Assembly: GCA_964036295.1 (NCBI GenBank)
Contig: OZ038464.1
Location: 23,448,008 to 23,512,007 of the forward strand
Length of the DNA stretch: 64,000 nt
Origin: Plumapathes pennacea
Lineage: Eukaryota; Cnidaria; Anthozoa; Antipatharia; Myriopathidae
Direction of reading: 5' to 3'
Shown here: positions 53,418 through 64,000 of the stretch, piece after piece
Layout: each line of letters begins with the position of its first letter
Numbering within the stretch: position 1 is the first letter of the stretch
The notes under the pieces: model-generated
The model's database searches: none
Seen by the model: the letters and a program-made list of their open reading frames with translations, nothing else
Told to the model about the DNA's origin: nothing
Program-made: the position numbers and the translations under genes

Positions 53418-53624
53418 TTAAAGGGGGCGAGAAAAGACACACTGTCGCCCAATGTTTTCAAGTTTGAGATCCAAGATGGCGTCCACAACGGCGGTGGATC
53501 TGCCGCTCGATCGCTCGCTGCTATTGTGGACGCCATATTGGATTTCAAACTTGAAAACATTGGGCGAATGTTTCAAGATTCTACCAAACGCGCGCATGCG
53601 CATCTCATGACACTGCCCCTTTAA
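53418..53624. mobile_element. Hairpin MITE carrying AAGATGGCG sites
   Basis: Ends TTAAAGGGG and CCCCTTTAA. Inner arms run from CGCCCAATGTTTTCAAGT to its complement (53446-53494 and 53523-53566). Each arm carries an AAGATGGCG/CGCCATATT block resembling a YY1 site. Confidence 0.75.
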
Positions 53625-53879
53625 GGCGAAATTGTGTGTAGGATGCATAGAATTAATCTCACTCGCGGCTCATTCAGAAGCGATAATCTGTACTCTAGTC
53701 TCGTGAGACTCGGTTCTTTATCCGCGATTGTCGTGCGACATCTTAATGTAAACTTTTTGGAGCCCAACAGTGTCTACGTTATGAACCAGCCACCATACGA
53801 ACTAGATTGATAATTTCGAAACGGAGAATTTTGGTGTACATAATCGCCAAGGACACACTTTCTCAGCGACCGATGTACA

Positions 53880-55770
53880 ACGTTAAACAGGCCGGGTCAT
53901 AGGACCGCGATTTGACGAGTTGTAACTTAATTTATAACCCAACCAATACAGTTAATTGTCAGTAAAACTATGAAATCCACCGAGTTGCCTCGAGCCTACC
54001 ATGTACAGCAGTGTTCCACGTGCGTTTTTTCTGTGTCTCAGTTCAGATGCGTCGATCCCTAGCGGCGACTTCTGATTCCTCGGTGAATCTCACGCGATGC
54101 CGGCTTTTAAAACACAGGGTCGGTCGCAGAAGTCATGCAATATCTGCTAATGCAGGGATTTATTTATCTTTTGTGAGATGTATGACAGTAAAGACTTTAT
54201 GTTTGGATTAATATACATTATGCTCAAGGCTGGCACGGGCATCATATTAAAAAATCAATTACGGCTTAAACCCTTTGATTGAGCAATGTTTTCCTATCCA
54301 AACTAAACTTTAAAAATGCCAACAAACTAACAAAAAGAATGAAGTAATTGCCTTTTGCGGCTAACGGTTCAAACACAGCAGCCACTCTTCAGATGTTGTT
54401 TGCCTCACTTTTAAAACCATGCCATACTCTCGGGTTTAGTCCTTATATAATCAAGCGAATGAAACTACACGTCCGTCCTCAGAAATGCAGGGATTTTCAA
54501 AGTTTGAACTAAAGTTGCGTTATGTTCTCTTCGGGTTAGATTTAGGGCTTGTGTGGAGCCCTGCTTTGGGTTAGTTGTTAATTCAATGCCTTCCGAGTAC
54601 AATACTGATTAGCAATAACATGGCAGCACATAACAGCTCGAGTGATAGATAAGGTTTACATTATGCTCGAAATTTCACCATTTATGCTTGGGAATGTGCA
54701 CAAGGCGTCACTACCATGCTCCATCATTCTCACCAACATTATACGGTCAAGCTTGTTAAGTGTGTCGCCAAAAAACCGAAACTTTCTTAGAAAAGTTAAA
54801 CGTTCGTTGTATTGCAACAGTCGTGAACCCTCACTTGTAGTTTCGACGAAACGATTTTTCAAGCAAAAATAAAACTCACTATTAATATGAGGGCTGAAGA
54901 AGGCTGGATCAATGTAACTAAAGCCCAGGCTCCCAGCTAAGCACTGTTACTCCGACACGCTGCTTGGTTATTTTGCCACGCTATTGTGCCCAAAATTATG
55001 CAGCACAATAAATGAAACCCTTTTCATAGACCTGCGATTTGACGGAGCCTGGTACTAGCAGCGAGATCAGTGAGCCAAAGAATACACAGCTGCTGCCTGT
55101 AGTGACTTTAAATATGACATGAAGTTCACGAGTTCCCTCGAGCTTACCTTAAGTATCCCGTGCTTTAGTTTGTCTACCAGTCCGGCCGACGACGAAATTA
55201 AAATGTGACTTCTGACACGATTTTGATGTAAAAAAATTGTTCGCTTGCCAAGCGAATGTCACGTGGCTCACAGTACCGCCGGGGGCAGATGTCATGCAAT
55301 TGACTGCAGGGATATAGTGTTATCTTTTGTGATGTATGTATCATTCCATCGCATATAGATTAGAGCTTCAAGGCCTGCAGGTGTTGTCGGCGACGAAACC
55401 TCACTATTTCAAGGGTGAATTGAAGGCAAAAGTAGATGGTGATAAGAGAGAGAGAGAGAGATAGGAAAAAAAAAAAAAAAAAAAAGATATAAGTGTATTG
55501 TTGAGATGTAGAGAACTTGATCCCAGCCGTAATGTAGGATACTCAGCATGAGAGACAAGAGTCCGATTTGTTACCTAAAGAGGTTTAAAGTCTGACTTTA
55601 AACAGATAACATTTTTTTGATAATTCTTATGCACTCAGACATGGGGCACGCTTTAATCGTTATCTTGAATTTGACAGAAGATAACCAGTGATGGCAGCCT
55701 TATGAAAATTGCACATAGATGACAGACCGTTTTATCGCAAAAAAAAAAAAACAAAAACAAAAAAAAAAAC

Positions 55771-55802
<32 letters not shown>

Positions 55803-57300
55803 ACAAAATCCAATAAAATAAATTCGTGACAAATAATTTGAACAAAGGTTGCATTGCATCTTAACTGTTCTTTTGTGCGAGCTTCTATCTGGATCGCCAG
55901 AACTTCCGCGGTCAAGGTCTAAAACTCCAATAACACACTGGAAAAATGAAAGTGAACCTTTTCTACTTTACACTCGGTATGCTGCATGTGAAATGCGCGA
56001 GACGTACAAAAGGACAGTAAAAACAGTCTCGATGGGAGGCAGCACTTCCCTTCTTCCTTGAGAATTCCTAGTCTATAGCATATAGAAGCGAGTTGGAAAT
56101 TATCCGAGAAAGAATCGAAGTCCATGTTCAATAGTTTTGTTGAATTCCACTGCAACACCCACCGGCGGCGAGGCGGAAATCATGCGATTTCTGCTCAACT
56201 TTCAGAGATTTAATTTTCCCTTCGTGACATCACGCTTGTATAATTCCGTCATTCTTTGGCATACGTGTTTCCGGTTGTTCAAAGCCCGATTTAGCTAATC
56301 CAGAATTAACTGACCAACTGGCCAACAAACCGCACGATTTTTGGTCGAAATCCTACCGAAGATCTTGTTTCAAAAATTTATCGAGCTGACTTTCTGAACA
56401 AAATCGTCTCGTTTTCATGACAATGTTTGGACGTAGTCCAGGATTGTGCTTTGACCAACTGAGTGATGTATTGATTGTTTAGTTGGAGGGAACTTAATCC
56501 CAGATGTGATGAGATCGACTTATCACGAGATAATCTTTTAAGATTCCAATTTGTTACCTAAGTAGAAAATCAGATAACATTCTCAAAAAACGTATTGTTT
56601 AATCTCCCTTAGTTTATGACTCCTTGAATTCTCAGGCAATTGGAGTCCGTGCCTAATCGTTATCTTTGAAATACGATGGCCACAAGAGTACACTTATCTA
56701 GGGTGGAGTCACGCCTTTGGCAGTGAATCAAAGAGCATCTGACAAAATTCCATGCCTCTATAAAAACCAATATTTTAACATTTTAAAACTGTGCGAAACT
56801 TTAGTGGACCTAAACGTAGAAAGACCGAGATGTTTTTGATGTTTCATCAAAGGAGGTACAACTCTTTGGAAAATTCTGGCTTTTTCCCATACAGGGTGGT
56901 CCCTTACGAGTCAAAAATCTCAAAGGTGGTCGCGATGGCGTTCGAGAAGTGGTCGCTTCTATACGAGACTCGAGGTTTCACTTATGGTGATTTGACTGAG
57001 GAACCAAACAATACTTTTTTTATGTGGTCGCTTACGAGTGATGGCCTCTGAGGGAGGTTCAACAAGAGTATACAGCTAATTTTGATATTTCCGCATGGAT
57101 TAATAAGGAAAATGTGATCTCCGACACAAATTCGCCCAGACGGCTAGTGCGATTCCTGACGGCGAGTCTCACGCAACTTCATGAGTGATTGGATTTTAAA
57201 ACCACAACCGAATGTCGGGGCAAAAGTCATGCAGTTGATATGATTTCTCAGGGTATTTATGGTACGTAGAAGAAACTATACAGCGTGAAAAAGCACTCTA
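53880..57300. repeat. Degenerate ~1-kb tandem repeat, 3-4 units
   Basis: Matched landmarks recur about 1.0-1.1 kb apart. TGCGATTTGACG and CGAGTT(G/C)CCTCGAGC(C/T)TACC occur near 53905/53980 and 55030/55127. AAGTCATGCAAT..CTGC-like blocks occur near 54135, 55293, 56180 and 57224. GAACTT(G/A)ATCCCAG occurs near 55510 and 56488. ATTTGTTACCTAA occurs near 55567 and 56558. CTTTAATCGTTATCTT / CCTAATCGTTATCTT occurs near 55651 and 56652. Simple repeats (GA)n at 55448 and A-rich DNA at 55740-55806 have grown in one unit. No coding potential is seen. Confidence 0.6.
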
Positions 57301-58651
57301 TTGGAAAAATGCCAATTCGTGAGAGCCGTGTCTAGTTTTCCTCGCTTGCTTACACCACTCCTTTAAATTTTACTCTTTTTTACAACTTCGAAAGGAAAAA
57401 AAAAGACAAATTTCTAAGGCTATGCATTTCAGTATAACCTGAAGTACTATTTCAAGCTACATTGTAATCCCTGCGAGCTCGGCATCGTCTCGAAAAAAAA
57501 ATGTTCGTCCGTCAATTAGGGTACAAGTCATTAAAGAATCCCCCCCGCCCAGAAATCTAGTGCGACGGGTCCCAATTCACATTTGGCAGCGAAAGGTTTA
57601 AACATTGTACAGAGCGTAGCCCACTCAACAAAACATGCAATCGGCAAACATTCCACGAGAGCTTTCATTGTGGCCACACCCGTCAGCCGGTTCAAGAGTT
57701 GAACACTGCTGTTATAGAATATACACATTGGGATCTTTCATTTGAGTGTGATGATTACATAGTTAGGTTCATTTGACTGTTCAGGAGTTAAAAGTGAAGA
57801 TGTCCCACGGGAAGTTGTTTGAATGTGAGCAAGAGAGGTTTCATACCATAGTTTTATTTAACAGATAGAATTGGACGTTATTCGCTTTGGGCAGTGGAAA
57901 AGGTATTAAACAGAGGGTGCGGATAGTGACTGAAGTAGTTGACGATATGGAAACTTATAGTGTTTGTCAGAATCTGTCCATTTGCAGTTACATGCACAGG
58001 AAATGGGGGGAAAGTGTAAGAATTTGATAAAGGTTAAACTTGAAATGTAATTATTATCTCAGTAAACAGAATCTGACTACCTATGCCTACCCGATGTGTA
58101 TAAAAACTATTGGGACGTTGCTTTTTTCACTGTAACGTATCAAAATCCAAGTTCTTCATATTATGTGCTATATCTCTGATGAGAAATTAACCTTTATCCC
58201 CGGGGGGGGGGGGGGGGGGGGCTTTATCACTCCCAGGAGTAGGATAAAAATCAGTTTTAATCTTCAGCGGAACTACTACGTCACTCCTTTGTCTTTGCAT
58301 CTGATCACTGGCGGCGATCGACTTTAAAGATGTCCCATTTTCGCGAAAGTTACTTCTCTCAAGATTGTAAAATCAGATTTGTGTTCGACCTACGCTCTCC
58401 TGTTGTATAAACTGTAAAGCGAAGTAACAGCTGCAAGCTCAGCTTGACAGGCCAATTGCAGATAATATTTCAAAAGAGGTCCCGCTGTTGACGGAATCAC
58501 AGGAGGCGACAATTGCCATCGTCAAATTTCTTTGTGTAAACAGTTCCACGTATCGGAGGGAAACATCGTGTGTTCTCAAGTTATGCTTCTGTACGGTTTG
58601 GGTCCTTTCCTATGTTTTTCTTCCCGGCCTTAAAATTGGTTTTAAAATCGT
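57301..58651. other. Intergenic, repeats only
   Basis: A minus-strand copy of the TCAAATGAAA repeat lies at 57655-57800, and a poly-G tract of about 20 lies at 58202-58221. No gene is recognised. Confidence 0.5.
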
Positions 58652-58862
58652 TTAACCCTTTCACTCCCAAGAGTGATCAACTTCTATTTTCTCCTTCAGT
58701 TTCTCACCAGAAAACATATTTTTCAGTTGGGAGAACTTGGTTTTTGATACCTTGCTAAGATGACAGCTGATTAAACTATCAATTCTCACTACATTACTCA
58801 TACATTTTACTCTTAAAAGGTTGGGAGAATCTGCATTTTGAGCTTGGGAGTGAAAGGGTTAA
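58652..58862 (+). mobile_element. Full-length MITE, TTAACCCTTTCACTCCCAAG family
   Basis: Perfect 20-base terminal inverted repeats TTAACCCTTTCACTCCCAAG at 58652-58671 and the complement at 58843-58862; 211 bases; no coding frame. This is the reference copy for the family in this window. Confidence 0.85.
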
Positions 58863-60514
58863 AATGTGCACAGCGTCCACAGTGGCAGAGAACACATGTT
58901 TATTATTTCCGATTCACATTTGGGGTGTGACATGTAATTTATCGATTTTGTGTATGACAGCAGAATAGAACTTCCTTGACGCGGCAGTCGGGACAAAATC
59001 CGTGAAAGTGTGTTTCAAGCAGAAAGACGCACAGACAAATACAGGGTGCGAGATGATGGCTTTATCGTTCGGGGGGGGGGGGGGGGATATTCACACACTT
59101 ATGGGTGGGGGTGTACCGTATGGTAGTTCTCAAAACATTAATCAGTCCCCCGTTCAGACCAACACAAAATTGGGATTTTCCATCCGTTTTCCGACCTAAT
59201 ATTCTTAGCTTGTATATGTCGTCTCTAATCAAAATCACACCCTACGCGAGACCAAAACGCTGACAAAACGATATCCTTCAGGGCGGTACATACCTATGTG
59301 GCGTACAATAAGAGTATGCCCCGGCCCCCTGGCTTATCATTGGCTTGGATCTGGTTAAATCCCTACAACTCCAGTTCAGGTCTTCGATATTAAAGAGCAC
59401 AAAACAACTCTTCTGTGATTATCCGTAATACGGCATGGCTATACGATTTAAAGTCGGCCGCAAACACATCTCAGTGAAGTCTCTCGACTTTATAATTAAC
59501 GTGCTTGCCGGGTGTGTTGGAACTATAAAGAATGAACACAGCGTACCTTATGTTCTACCAAAGTTTGCTCGAGTGCTGTTCTTCCTCAAAGTCGCTTGGA
59601 GATGTCGGTGTAATGCGTACTGACTGAAGCAAGCTGTCCGCACGACCCGGGTTCATATCAAAGAGACGGGTTTTGATTGACACCTGCTGCAGTATGACGT
59701 GCAATGAACGGCAGATGTTTTTAAAACGGTAGTAGATATCAGTACAGTTTAGCAACAAAGAAACATAAAATGAGCTAGGCCTACCGCTTCTATTTTGTTC
59801 TCGATCTGTAGTTTTCTCTACTTTAGTGTGCTGTTGAACTTATAAATCTTCAAAATCTTACATTCTACTGCACACATTTGCTAAAAGGTGCCTCTCCAAG
59901 AGGGTATAATTCTGAGCCTTTTTTGGTCTGGGAGAGGGTCTAAGTTTCTCCTGTTGGTCTGGAATGGGTTATAGTGTCCTCGTTTTGGTCTGAGAGAGGG
60001 TATGGTTTTGATAGGCTAAAGAAAGGCTACAAAGGTGGGGAACAAGGGCTGAAGAATTAACTCGAAACACTGCACGCGCAAAGGATCATGGATTTTTCCT
60101 GGGTACCCACAAGTCAACTGGGTCCGAATTCCCGACCACCACTTGATGCTGCGAGTGAAACGAGCGGGAGAGAAAAGGGGGCATGTATACCGTCTACTGG
60201 TTCAAGAAATGCTTTGCCGGTTGGTCACAGTCAATTAGGGATCAGCAATCGATCGCTTCTCGTCGAACAGCGTCGGAACGAATGAAGAGTACAATATCCA
60301 ACCACATAGTTCTCACCCATAATTTATTTGTTGTTGTTATTACATCGGAATGAGCGACGTATTGCAAAACATAATCACGTGACAATTCAAATAGCTTGCC
60401 CGTGATCCTCTTGTGAAACTCAGTTTAGTTCGTTGAGAACTGCGTCGATAAATCCATTGTCTGAAGAGGAAAAAGATAGCATTTGTATTTGATCAAGCTT
60501 TCACGATCTAACTC
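58863..60514. other. Intergenic, no gene recognised
   Basis: Contains a poly-G tract near 59072-59088 and a repeated 'TTTTGGTCTG..GAGAGGGT' phrase at about 59900-60010. Open frames are short and unsupported. Confidence 0.5.
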
Positions 60515-60690
60515 ATACTCTCAATGCAGTGTTCTCTTCTAACCGGTCAGGTGACCACTCGAATGAAAGCTCTCAACGAACACATTCTAATAGCAGTTTG
60601 TTCACTTCCAACTCTTGAATTGTCAAATGAAACCTAAAAGTGTCACCACTTGAATGAAAGCTCACTGTAATAACGTGTGACAAAGTCCTC
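60515..60690 (+). repeat. TCAAATGAAA tandem repeat
   Basis: GACCACTCGAATGAAAGCTC...ATTCTAATAGCAG..GTTCACTTCC, then TTGTCAAATGAAACC...CACCACTTGAATGAAAGCTC. Same unit as at 43.3 and 53.1 kb. Confidence 0.7.
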
Positions 60691-60928
60691 CAAATAAGCT
60701 ATTTCCGAGATGCCTGTCGTCTCTGTCTCAAGACGAGGCCTAATATGAAACCGTTGTGAAAATAAGTTTTGCTTTTATGTCCAATATATATATTTTTTTT
60801 CCCAAGGTAAACCCATTTTCCCTGAAAGGTTTCGGAATAGGCCTCGTTTTAAAACAGAAAGCTGCAGGCATTTTGGAAATGGCCGCATTCCTTTGGCGTA
60901 AAAGGGGTCAATACTCACTTGTTTTATT

Positions 60929-61147
60929 TTATGTACTATCTGCAAGGAAGAATGTGCCAGGGGTTCGTCCTGATTTATTCATGCTTTTTGTCTTTTTGTC
61001 GTCGGGTTTTCGATTCCTAGTCGACATTAAGCGCCTGTGGCTAATTTTTCTCCAGGTAATGGCGGCTACCGATGTTTGTCTTTCAGAGAGAAGATCAAGC
61101 ATCAAGACAAGGGCCACAACAGCAGATATAAGAACCTTCGTCTTCAT
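60929..61147 (-). CDS. Candidate small secreted cationic peptide, 72 aa
   Basis: ATG at 61147 is in good context (GCC-ATG-A), 11 bases after a pyrimidine-rich CAG acceptor on the minus strand. It opens a frame with a classic signal peptide: MKTK, then hydrophobic VLISAVVALVLMLDLL, then a polar end with likely cleavage after TSVA or TSVAA. The remaining ~44 residues are Lys/Arg-rich and Cys-free (WRKISHRRLMSTRNRKP, KKTKSMNKSGR) and end ADST. The stop is at 60929-60931, and AATAAA follows within about 10 bases. A 5' UTR exon would lie upstream. It is not a recognised family; it could be a neuropeptide-like or antimicrobial-like precursor, or chance. The opposite strand is also open here (60756-61196), which lowers confidence. 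Confidence 0.33.
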   Translation of the reverse strand: MKTKVLISAVVALVLMLDLLSERQTSVAAITWRKISHRRLMSTRNRKPDDKKTKSMNKSGRTPGTFFLADST

Positions 61148-63165
61148 GGCGAGAAAGGCTGCAAACAGGTCAAGAAAAGGATTACTTTTATTGTGAGTAC
61201 TTGCTCTTTGGTAGAAAACCGCTTTTATATCAGAACAAAGGACATGGAAAATATATGCACGCTCGCCCGTCCGCCGAACATTTTTTATGGACTTTAGCAT
61301 GTTTTACCGACCAAATAATTTATATAGTTCTCAAAGAGAATAGCATTTCACTGTACCCATATGTAATTTACCAGGTGAGCTATAATTGCAGCTAGCGCTG
61401 CAAACTTTGCGAATCATGAATTATCTTTATATCAGCCAGCCGTTAATTCTCTGGTATAATAAACGCCAACTTCGATTGCCTAAACAGTCATAAAGTCAGT
61501 GTTCCAGAATAGATTGTTTGCATCAATACAACAAAACGTTTGCTCCCATGATATATGGGCACTATAGAGAAGGTATAGAAAGAAACAATTTGGTCATGCA
61601 ATTAAGTTATTTGGTTTAACCTCTACCAAGAGAGCATAAGGTACCAAGAGCACATGTACAAATTGTGAATTCAACCATTCACTGCTAAAAGAAATGTTGC
61701 GTTTGTGGACACCGCTTAAATACGTTTTTCGGCAGTGCGGTCACTTTAAGTCAAAAGTTATTACACAAAACTTCAGACTGCAAAAAGTCCCTTCTTTTCC
61801 TTCCAACTGCCCCATTTCCCGCGCGCCATACTCTTCCGACTGGGCTCGGGATTTTATAGTTCAGTGTAACGCTCGTAAAACCTCAAGACTTTGTAAAGAA
61901 ACTCAATTCTAGGTCTCTATACACAAGCTAGTTCAGTGCATTTTCAATAACGCAAGTTGTGCACAAGAAAAACGGAGCTTGAGATGAAATTTTACCTCGA
62001 GTGAGACTGAGTTACAAAGTATTAAATGGCGACAAACGGATGAGCAACGCCGAAGTGACGTCAAGAACTTCAATGAAAATCAGGAACAAGCGATAGAGAA
62101 AGGCGGTATGTCTCTTGGACCAACGTATTAATGTATCACAACCAACCTACCAACCTATTAATGTATTACCAGTTTGGAGTTTTTGAAGAGTCCAGGAGCC
62201 ACTGGCAAAAGAATATGTCAGATCGCGATGTTGACAGTGTTTCGTATCTGATAAAGCAGAATCAAATATAATAGTACGTCATGTCCAAAGGGACGAATAT
62301 CTTTTAGGCTGAGTCATCCGCTGTAAGGGTTATCAGAGTCGAATATAAGTCGAGTATGACTGCATTAGGATGGATCTAAAGTTGCTTTGTTCGTATAAAA
62401 CGACAAGTGTTCGTTGTTTTGCCATGCCGTGCATCATTTGATAGTATAAGTTTTCTGAAAATCTTTAGCTTTTCTGCAGGTCTGCAGTTTTTTCTGTTCG
62501 CTATTTTGCCATTCTGCGCATCCTTTGATGGTATCTTATAACTCGTCTAAAAATATTTAGCTTTTCTGCAGCCTATGCCGTTACAGTGGAGCGCAAACGA
62601 TTTCCACTGTCGTAGTACCGTCTGAGTACCCCACATACGAGCACAGTATAACTCGACTTCTAAACTAGTCGAAAGTTACCTCCAAAGTACACTTATAAAT
62701 TCTTAGTAATACAACATAGCTCCTTCGTGCCAGTTTTGTCACTGTGTTTTGTTACTAGTAGCCTCATTGAGTATATAGCTTACCAAACGGGCTAACTGTA
62801 AGTTCAGTCCAGACGCGAACTTCTGATGTATATATATATATCAAGTTCCCGGGCAGTCGCTTGAAATGCCCGACTGAGAACCTCACAACCTTGACACGAA
62901 GCAGATGTGAAGCTTTTGATCGTCTTCAGATACTAAAACCCAACTCCTATTGTGTTCAAGCCACACGAATATTGTTCTGAACAGTCTGACAATGTTGAGA
63001 ACAACTCAAGAACCATTGAAGAGATGTACTTACAATGCTCCACAAGTATCATATCAAACCATTCAGTGAATGCGCATTGTATAGCGACTTCAAAAGCGTA
63101 AGATAGGTGAATTTTCACAAGTAAAGTCATGGTCTTATCATCACCGTCCTGCACTTGCCCTAATG
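61148..63165. other. Intergenic, no gene recognised
   Basis: A ~97-base duplication lies at about 62415-62580 (two copies with TTAGCTTTTCTGCAG and TTTGCCAT). No convincing coding exon. Confidence 0.45.
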
Positions 63166-63440
63166 TAAAATCACGTAGGAGACTAAAGATCTCGCTACAA
63201 AATTAAAGATTCCTTTTTGTTTGTTTTTACTTGCGCTATACTCACGCAATGTTCGTATTTTATGTCATCCAACAATGCAGCCAAAATCGATATTGCGACC
63301 AAGTGTACAATCACATAGGAGATTGAACATCTCGCCACATATTAAAGTTTTTTTTTTTTTTTTTTTTTTTTGCTTGCGCTATACTCACGCAATGTTTGTA
63401 TTTTATGTCATCCAACAATGCAGACAAAATCGATATTGCC
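63166..63440. repeat. Two tandem copies of a 142-bp unit
   Basis: CTTGCGCTATACTCACGCAATG and ATTTTATGTCATCCAACAATGCAG recur 142 bases apart (63231 and 63373). A poly-T stretch of about 22 lies in copy 2. Confidence 0.8.
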
Positions 63441-64000
63441 GAAAAGCGAGGAACCGAAACGTCGGCTCAGTGTGTGCGTTTAGAGCGAGCCGGCGGACAG
63501 ATTTGTTAAATTAGTGCTTTAGGGCGATAAGAAACTCTCTTGTTCCATATATGGCGAATTTCGTTCCAGGCCGGTGAGCCTCGCTTTGGATCCAAGATGG
63601 CGGCACCGTGCAATAAGCAAATTGTTTCACCTTTTGATGAAATAACCGACTTTCACACGCATGCACAGTAGCTAATACTGACTTTTATTACTTTGGCCGT
63701 ATAAATGAGTGGCCGTGATGTAATCTCTCGACTTAGTTTGGTCTTGTTTTGGCTGTAACGGCATTATCAGCAGTGGCCACGCCAGAATATCCCAGCATCA
63801 ACATCTACAGTAAGCATAAGTGTTAAAGGCGTATTTATCAAGATTATCGCGTTAGGATTGTTCAGGAATCAAATTGTTGGCATACAGTAGCAAGTACACG
63901 CGATAACGCGATAAAATTTAGCCCCGGTTCAGTTTCTATAATCCGATTCACACCGTACGCACTTCCTTTTCCTGTTGTGTGTGCGTACTGATGTGTCACA
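63441..64000. other. Right edge, no gene recognised
   Basis: Contains CCAAGATGGCGGC near 63592, a YY1-like block similar to that in the 53.4-kb hairpin. No coding exon is supported before the window ends. Confidence 0.4.

Noticed and set aside
53283-53624. 113-aa plus-strand frame
   Set aside because: Mostly within the MITE hairpin at 53418-53624.
60756-61196. 146-aa plus-strand frame
   Set aside because: No motif or splice context; the opposite strand has a better gene-like organisation (signal peptide, acceptor, poly(A) signal).

Overview
The window looks like nuclear DNA of an anthozoan cnidarian, most likely a stony coral. The genes are intron-rich with canonical eukaryotic splice sites and clear animal orthologues. 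Introns and gaps are AT-rich and packed with hairpin (MITE-like) elements, poly-G/poly-C tracts and simple repeats. Assignment to coral is inference from the style of repeats and genes; no species is claimed.

Layout. 288-4831 (+): the 3' part of a CP2-family transcription factor (TFCP2/UBP1 type), which starts left of the window. 4832-11801: mostly repeat-bearing intergenic DNA with one doubtful small ORF. 11802-13658 (-): a complete two-exon CNC-bZIP factor (NFE2/NRF family). It shares a short divergent promoter with a small (+) membrane-protein ORF at 14105. 16115-23759 (-): complete MCM6, 21 coding exons and 816 aa, with a perfect E2F palindrome just upstream of the start. 24275-24976 (+): 5'-truncated LINE. 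25395-26753 (-): intronless 452-aa protein I do not recognise. 28674-37924 (-) and 43695-52556 (-): two tandem paralogues of a type II membrane protein with an extracellular serine beta-lactamase-like domain. Each has 11 coding exons with identical intron phases. 52557-64000: gene-poor, holding a degenerate ~1-kb tandem repeat, several MITE copies and one candidate small secreted peptide.

How the genes relate. TFCP2, the CNC-bZIP factor and MCM6 are housekeeping or regulatory genes with no evident functional linkage. The local-duplication story is the beta-lactamase-like pair. One copy (28.7-37.9 kb) keeps the catalytic Ser-x-x-Lys and Tyr-Ser-Asn motifs but has lost the third, glycine-rich motif. 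The other keeps most of that motif with Trp in place of the usual His/Lys. The nearest thing to a regulatory loop is an exact antioxidant-response/NF-E2 site in the CNC-bZIP gene's own promoter.

All exon boundaries were placed by eye from frame continuity and GT-AG or GC-AG signals. No alignment or database search was possible.
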